A stretch of DNA of 10,788 nucleotides from an uncultured Enterococcus sp. (GTDB lineage: Bacteria > Bacillota > Bacilli > Lactobacillales > Enterococcaceae), in the NCBI GenBank assembly GCA_946409145.1, contig CAMJVA010000038.1:1-10788 (forward strand), in the 5' to 3' direction. Each line of letters opens with the position of its first letter. Positions within the stretch are counted from its first letter, which is position 1. The notes under the pieces are model-generated. The model saw only the letters and a program-made list of their open reading frames with translations, was not told the DNA's origin and did no database searches. This document shows, piece after piece, positions 6,762-10,788 of the stretch. The position numbers and the translations under genes are program-made.

Positions 6762-8750
6762 TTACTCTTCATCTTCTGGAGTTGGTTCAATTAAAACTTT
6801 CCGTGGTTTAGAACCTTCAGAAGGTCCTACCACACCGGCGGCTTCTAGTTCATCTACCATACGAGCGGCTCGGTTATAACCGATTCTAAAGCGTCGTTGC
6901 AATAAAGAAACACTCGCTGTTTGCATATCAATGACTAAATCTTTCGCTTCTTGGAAAAGTTCGTCTTGTTCTTCGTAAGAATTATTGGTTTCAGTTTCTT
7001 CAGTGACCATCATTTCTTCTTTATAATCAGCTTCTCGTTGGTCAGTGACAAATTTTACTACTCGTTCTACTTCATGGTCAGAAATAAATGCCCCTTGGAC
7101 ACGAATTGGTTTATTTTCTCCCATAGGTAAGAATAACATATCTCCCCGACCTAATAATTTTTCTGCTCCATTAGAATCAATAATCGTTCTTGAGTCTGTT
7201 CCAGAGCTTACAGCAAAGGCCATGCGTGAAGGAACATTGGCTTTAATAATTCCAGTAATAACGTCCACACTAGGGCGTTGAGTGGCTAAAATCATATGAA
7301 TTCCAGCGGCTCTGGCCATTTGAGCTAAACGAATAATAGCATCTTCAACTTCGTTACTTGCCACCATCATTAAGTCGGCTAATTCATCTACAATAACTAC
7401 AATAAAAGGCATTAAAGGTTCTGCTGTTCCTTCTAATAAATTATGTTCATTGACAAATTCATTGTAACCAGAAATATTTCTGACACCAGTGGCGGCAAAT
7501 TTTTCGTAACGTTGTTCCATTTCCTGGACTACTTTTTGTAATGCTTGGGCTGCTTTTTTCGGATTTGTCACAACGGGAGTTAATAAATGAGGAATGCCAT
7601 TATAGACATTTAATTCCACCATTTTTGGATCTACCATCATCAATTTCACTTCATGAGGTTTTGCTTGCATTAAAATGGAAGTAATAATTCCATTAATCGC
7701 CACTGATTTCCCACTCCCAGTAGAACCGGCAATGAGTAAGTGAGGCATTTTAGTAAGGTCCGCATAAATAATTTTCCCTGAAATATCTCGTCCTAAAGGT
7801 ACTTCTAATAAACGATCGGGATGAGGAGGTTGATCTGCAATAATTTCTTTAAAGGAAACAGTGGACACGGCGTCATTAGGCACTTCAATCCCAATTAAAG
7901 ATTTTCCTGGAATTGGTGCTTCCATTCGCACATCTTTTGCAGCCAATGCTAAAGCAATATCATCAGTTAAAGAAACCACTTTCGATACTTTTACCCCAAC
8001 AGCAGGTTGGACTTCAAATTTTGTCACTGCTGGTCCTAAAGATGCTTTTACTACTTTTGCATCTACGCCAAAACTGGCAAAAGTTTTTTCTAAGACGGTC
8101 ACATTTTTTTCGATTTTTTTATATTCTCCACTTTGATCAGCTGCTTTAATATCATCAAGTAAACTTGCTGGAGGTAAAATATAATCTTTATCTTCAGATT
8201 CTTGAGGAATTTCAAAATCTAATACTTCTCCGTCTTCGTTATCTTCTGATTGAACCTTTTCTTTCACAGGCGTAGGTTTTTGTTCTTTCACTTCCGTTGT
8301 GACATTTTGTTGGAAATGGTCAATTAAAAGAGAAGTTTGTTCTGCCTCTTTTTTCGGTGCTTCTTGCATTTCTTCTGCTAATAATTCTCCTGGAGTTTTA
8401 GCTCTCACATCATTTTTTCGTTTTTCCTCTGCTAATTGTGCTAAACGTTTTTCCTCAGCCAACACTTTTTGAGCTTCTTTTTCTTCTTTAGCAGCGATTT
8501 TTTCTGCTTGCTTCATTTCTCTTTTTTCTTTTCGAGCTTGTCTATTGTCTGCCCCATTTTCCCATTTTGTTCCTAAGTTTTCAAAAAAGGCCACAGGAGA
8601 CACTTGGAATAAAATTAAAGCTCCCCCTACAGCTAATAAAATAGCCAGTAAATAAGACCCAATTTGTGAAATGAGAAAATAACTTAAGGAATATAGTAAA
8701 GAGCCAATTAAGCCGCCTCCCACATTCGTGGCGACAGAAACGTTTTTCAC
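6762..8750 (-). CDS. ftsK: DNA translocase FtsK/SpoIIIE, C-terminal part in a shifted frame
   Basis: This frame holds 662 codons counted from a GTG at 8750, but the protein is the continuation of the frame upstream. Order of parts: last transmembrane segments (about residues 10-50), a charged Lys/Glu/Ala-rich linker (65-190), the alpha and RecA-like beta motor domains (about 200-575) with Walker A GSTGSGKS (342-349) and Walker B VVIVDE (451-456), and a winged-helix gamma domain (about 595-655) that in the family reads polar DNA sequences. The motor pumps chromosomal DNA through the division septum and helps resolve dimers at the terminus. No ribosome site precedes the GTG, and the first residues fall inside a membrane domain, so independent translation is unlikely. 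See the upstream half and the frameshift site; a single intact protein of about 790 residues is expected. Confidence 0.93.
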   Translation of the reverse strand: MKNVSVATNVGGGLIGSLLYSLSYFLISQIGSYLLAILLAVGGALILFQVSPVAFFENLGTKWENGADNRQARKEKREMKQAEKIAAKEEKEAQKVLAEEKRLAQLAEEKRKNDVRAKTPGELLAEEMQEAPKKEAEQTSLLIDHFQQNVTTEVKEQKPTPVKEKVQSEDNEDGEVLDFEIPQESEDKDYILPPASLLDDIKAADQSGEYKKIEKNVTVLEKTFASFGVDAKVVKASLGPAVTKFEVQPAVGVKVSKVVSLTDDIALALAAKDVRMEAPIPGKSLIGIEVPNDAVSTVSFKEIIADQPPHPDRLLEVPLGRDISGKIIYADLTKMPHLLIAGSTGSGKSVAINGIITSILMQAKPHEVKLMMVDPKMVELNVYNGIPHLLTPVVTNPKKAAQALQKVVQEMEQRYEKFAATGVRNISGYNEFVNEHNLLEGTAEPLMPFIVVIVDELADLMMVASNEVEDAIIRLAQMARAAGIHMILATQRPSVDVITGIIKANVPSRMAFAVSSGTDSRTIIDSNGAEKLLGRGDMLFLPMGENKPIRVQGAFISDHEVERVVKFVTDQREADYKEEMMVTEETETNNSYEEQDELFQEAKDLVIDMQTASVSLLQRRFRIGYNRAARMVDELEAAGVVGPSEGSKPRKVLIEPTPEDEE

Positions 8751-8775
8751 ATCAAAAAAAGATTGGCGAAAAAAA
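8747..8775 (-). other. Frame break in ftsK at paired T7 tracts
   Basis: On the - strand two runs of seven T (8775-8769 and 8760-8754) precede the stop TGA (8749-8747), which overlaps the GTG of the next frame as GTGA. The downstream frame is open back to a stop at 8795-8793, so the switch must lie between there and 8747. One extra T in either run restores one continuous protein; an insertion in the second gives ANLFFDVKN across the join. The second run also forms T TTT TTG in the upstream frame, a shape that permits -1 ribosomal slippage. Confidence 0.85.
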
Positions 8776-9133
8776 CATTTAAAATATTTTCTTTATCTGC
8801 TAATCCTCCGCGAAATTCCCAAGTGCTTAAAAATAAAAGTAAGCCTACAAAAATTAAGCCCAAACCTAGAAAAGGTCTGGCTTTTTTAAATTTAGGCAGT
8901 CCTCCTTGGACCATGACTAAAATGCCGTAAATCCCTAAAAGAATCGCTAATATTAAATAAGCATCTCCTGCAAAAAAGCGAAAGACATTGGCTAACATAA
9001 TTCCTAAAAAGCCTAATTTAAATCCTCCAAAAAAGCTAAAGAGGAGTAAGATTAATCCCATTAAAATAAAACTTACTTTTTCTCGTTCCTTTTGTTGTTT
9101 CTTCGTTAATTTTTTTCTTGATTGTCCTGCCAC
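8747..9133 (-). CDS. ftsK: DNA translocase FtsK, N-terminal membrane part (frame-broken)
   Basis: This encodes 128 residues from GTG at 9133. A basic N-terminus (SRKKLTKKQQKEREK) is followed by three hydrophobic segments that match the start of the FtsK/SpoIIIE membrane domain, which anchors the motor at the division septum. The frame then stops at TGA 8749-8747, in the middle of the domain. The remaining membrane helices and the motor continue in the next frame. An ATG at 9160 would add nine residues but overlaps the predicted -10 box, and its transcript would begin downstream of it. The GTG has AAGGGGG (9147-9141) 7 bases upstream and is the better start. A genuine short membrane protein is possible but less likely than a single-base error or mutation. 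Confidence 0.85.
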   Translation of the reverse strand: MAGQSRKKLTKKQQKEREKVSFILMGLILLLFSFFGGFKLGFLGIMLANVFRFFAGDAYLILAILLGIYGILVMVQGGLPKFKKARPFLGLGLIFVGLLLFLSTWEFRGGLADKENILNVFFANLFLM

Positions 9134-9158
9134 GGAACTTCCCCCTTCACTTCTTCTC

Positions 9159-9187
9159 ATTATAGCAAAAAAAGAAGGGAGATTAAA
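9159..9187 (-). promoter_or_regulatory. Promoter of ftsK(-ogt), overlapping an apparent ATG
   Basis: On the - strand TGCTATAAT forms an extended -10 with TATAAT at 9164-9159, and TTTAAT at 9187-9182 is a weak -35 at 17 bases. The last T of the -10 box is within two bases of the ATG at 9160-9158. Transcription would begin near 9152, upstream of the GGGGG ribosome site and the GTG start. Confidence 0.65.
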
Positions 9188-9211
9188 AGTTATCTTCTAC
9201 TTTTAACCCCC
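9167..9211 (-). terminator. Rho-independent terminator of the 6-phospho-beta-glucosidase gene
   Basis: On the - strand GGGGGTTAAAAGT (9211-9199) pairs with ACTTTTAATCTCCC (9190-9177): eight perfect pairs, then a G-rich extension with two wobbles. An 8-base loop separates the arms, and a T-rich run including seven T (9173-9167) follows. It starts 18 bases after the stop codon and lies across the ftsK promoter. Confidence 0.82.
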
Positions 9212-9228
9212 TTTTTAGGAAATCTTTT

Positions 9229-10674
9229 TTATTTATTTTGTTCCATAACATTGCCGCCGTTATTTGAAATAACTTCTTGGTACCAATAGAAACTATCTTT
9301 TGGTAGACGATCTAGTGAACCATTTTGGTTTTCATCTTGATCCACATAAACAAAGCCGTAACGTTTTTGGTAACCATTCAACCAGCTTAAAAGATCTGTA
9401 AATGACCACGTGCAATAACCTAAAACGTCTACTCCTTGATTTAAAGCTTCCCCAATAGCTTTCACATGTTTTTCTAAATAATCAATGCGATAAGTATCGT
9501 GAACTTTACCATCTTCTACTTTGTCATATTCCCCTAAACCATTTTCCGTAATTAAAATAGGCAGACGATAACGACTTTCTAAACGTCTTAAGCCAATGGT
9601 AAGGCCTGTTGGATCAATGTTCCAATCCCAATTTGTTTTTTCAACATAAGGATTGTTCACTGATTTATACAGTCCAGGAACGCCTGATTCAGAAGAAGTG
9701 CCTTTTTTACCAGTTGTATTAAATTTACCTTGCCCCACTCCATCTAGTGGATTGTAAGCATAAGTCCCTGTTTGATAATAATTAATGCCTAAAAAGTCAG
9801 GGCGACCTTCTTTTAATAAAATTTCATCTTCTTTTGTAATTTCAAAATCTAAATGATTTTCTTTTAAATATTTTAAAACAGGTCGAGGGTAAACACCCCA
9901 AGCGTAAACATCTAACCATAAATGAGATTGAAAATCTTCAGCATTCACTTGAGCTAGTTCATTTTTAGGATCAGCATTTAAACTGTAAGCTGGACTATAA
10001 GCAAAACTTGGGCCAATTTTTCCAGGCATTTTTAAATCGTGGAAGGTTTTAATTAAAGAAGCATTCACTAAATTAGCAATGTGATTTACTTGGTAAAATC
10101 TTTTTTGATCAGTGACACCTGGTGGATGTGTCCCCATTAAATACCCATGAGCTGTGAAAATATTTTGTTCATTTAAGCTTACCCAGTAGTGAACTTTTCC
10201 TTTAAACGTATTGAATAAAAGAGTGGCATAGTTCACAAAATCAGGAATTAATTTTCGTGACTCAAAGCCTCCATATTCTTCTTGTAAGGAAAGAGGTAAG
10301 TCCCAGTGATATAAAGTGACCACAGGTTCAATTTCATTTTTCAATAGTTCATCTACGAGATTTTCATAAAATTTTAACCCTTCTTCATTCACTTCACCTT
10401 TCCCTTTTGGAAAAATTCGCGACCAAGAAATAGAAAAACGGTAAGCTTTTAAGCCGAGTTTTTTCATTAAAGCCACATCTTCTTTGTAGCGATGATAATG
10501 ATCAACAGCCACTTCTCCATTGGTACCTTTAAACGTTTTTCCAGGAATTTTAACGAACTCATCCCAAACAGAAGGCCCTTTTCCATCAAGATTATAAGCC
10601 CCTTCTACTTGATAAGCAGCAGAAGCCGAACCCCATAGAAAATTAGACGGAAAAATATTATTTTTTTCTGACAT
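9229..10674 (-). CDS. bglA: 6-phospho-beta-glucosidase, glycoside hydrolase family 1
   Basis: A complete 481-residue cytoplasmic GH1 enzyme that hydrolyses beta-glucosides phosphorylated during phosphotransferase uptake, such as cellobiose-, salicin- or arbutin-6-phosphate. Motifs in order: FLWGSASAAYQVEGA at the N-terminus, YRFSISWSRI (78-87), YHWDLP (122-127), the acid/base Glu169 in LNEQN, and the nucleophile Glu377 in ITENG. The signature SWLNGYQKRYG supplies Ser430, Lys437 and Tyr439, which bind the 6-phosphate and separate these enzymes from plain beta-glucosidases. The acid/base motif reads NEQ rather than NEP, as in a known subset of Firmicutes enzymes. The start follows AAAGGAAG. No transporter gene is visible, so the cognate phosphotransferase component must lie elsewhere or upstream. 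Which bgl paralogue it is cannot be settled here. Confidence 0.93.
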   Translation of the reverse strand: MSEKNNIFPSNFLWGSASAAYQVEGAYNLDGKGPSVWDEFVKIPGKTFKGTNGEVAVDHYHRYKEDVALMKKLGLKAYRFSISWSRIFPKGKGEVNEEGLKFYENLVDELLKNEIEPVVTLYHWDLPLSLQEEYGGFESRKLIPDFVNYATLLFNTFKGKVHYWVSLNEQNIFTAHGYLMGTHPPGVTDQKRFYQVNHIANLVNASLIKTFHDLKMPGKIGPSFAYSPAYSLNADPKNELAQVNAEDFQSHLWLDVYAWGVYPRPVLKYLKENHLDFEITKEDEILLKEGRPDFLGINYYQTGTYAYNPLDGVGQGKFNTTGKKGTSSESGVPGLYKSVNNPYVEKTNWDWNIDPTGLTIGLRRLESRYRLPILITENGLGEYDKVEDGKVHDTYRIDYLEKHVKAIGEALNQGVDVLGYCTWSFTDLLSWLNGYQKRYGFVYVDQDENQNGSLDRLPKDSFYWYQEVISNNGGNVMEQNK

Positions 10675-10708
10675 TTACTTCTTCCTTTCTATTCTTATTC
10701 TCTTCTCT

Positions 10709-10737
10709 ATGATACTTTTTAAGGAAAAAAAAGTCTA
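10709..10737 (-). promoter_or_regulatory. Probable promoter of the 6-phospho-beta-glucosidase gene
   Basis: On the - strand TAGACT (10737-10732, four of six) and TATCAT (10714-10709, five of six) are spaced by 17 bases. Transcription would start near 10702, leaving a leader of about 28 bases with the AAAGGAAG ribosome site. Confidence 0.5.
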
Positions 10738-10747
10738 GGTGAAAGGG

Positions 10748-10766
10748 GTAACAAAAACAGTGTCAC
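10748..10766. promoter_or_regulatory. Imperfect inverted repeat upstream of the glucosidase promoter
   Basis: GTAACA (10748-10753) and TGTCAC (10761-10766) form a 6-bp dyad with one mismatch and a 7-base spacer, 11 bases upstream of the predicted -35. It may be a regulator site, but no family is recognised and the window ends 22 bases later. Confidence 0.2.
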
Positions 10767-10788
10767 AAGATATTCCTGATATAAAAAT

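Noticed and set aside
7045..8149. Open frames on the + strand opposite ftsK
   Set aside because: They run antisense to the conserved FtsK motor, lack ribosome sites and have no recognisable domain.
8747..8775. Confident call of programmed -1 frameshifting in ftsK
   Set aside because: The heptamer shape is right, but I see no strong downstream hairpin (only a weak CCAC/GTGG stem) and no Shine-Dalgarno-like stimulator at the usual distance. A homopolymer sequencing error explains the data more simply.
10757..10788. Divergent promoter reading out of the window at its right edge
   Set aside because: TATAAA at 10780-10785 could be a -10 box, but no -35 is seen at 16-18 bases and the sequence ends before any start codon.

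Overview
The window comes from a low-GC Gram-positive chromosome. The A+T-rich codon use, AAGGAG-type ribosome sites, U-tailed hairpin terminators, a Bacillus-type SorC-family DeoR and a GH1 6-phospho-beta-glucosidase all point to Lactobacillales. The FtsK and nuclease sequences look most like Enterococcaceae or a close relative, but genus cannot be fixed by reading alone. No rRNA, tRNA, insertion sequence or CRISPR array was seen.

Layout. (1) 1-938, + strand: 3' part of a nuclease gene of the EndA type, entering from outside the window through eight in-frame 15-bp repeats and ending in a Cys/His metal-site-like module. A bidirectional terminator follows. (2) 999-5057, - strand: a four-gene 2-deoxyribose operon in the order deoC (aldolase), FucP-type permease (deoP), mutarotase-like protein and deoK (kinase). 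(3) 5058-5205: a divergent control region with promoters in both directions and an operator closely matching, from memory, the B. subtilis DeoR operator. (4) 5206-6156, + strand: deoR, then a shared hairpin terminator. (5) 6235-9133, - strand: ftsK, split into two frames at a pair of T7 tracts, followed 23 bases later by ogt. (6) 9229-10674, - strand: a 6-phospho-beta-glucosidase with its own promoter; its terminator overlaps the ftsK promoter.

How the genes work together. The deo genes form a complete route for free 2-deoxyribose: uptake, anomer interconversion, phosphorylation at O5, and cleavage to glyceraldehyde-3-phosphate and acetaldehyde. Deoxyribose-5-phosphate is the likely inducer of DeoR. 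No nucleoside phosphorylase or phosphopentomutase is present, so the operon looks built for the free sugar rather than deoxynucleosides. The kinase has Met where ribokinase has Asn, the change reported to mark deoxyribokinase. The set combines enterobacterial deoK/deoP-type catabolic genes with a Bacillus-type regulator and operator. The secreted-type nuclease next door could feed the pathway from environmental DNA, but that link is inferred only from proximity.

The points most worth a second look are the split ftsK, the Met12 kinase, the operator match, and the Asn in place of a coupling Asp in the permease.
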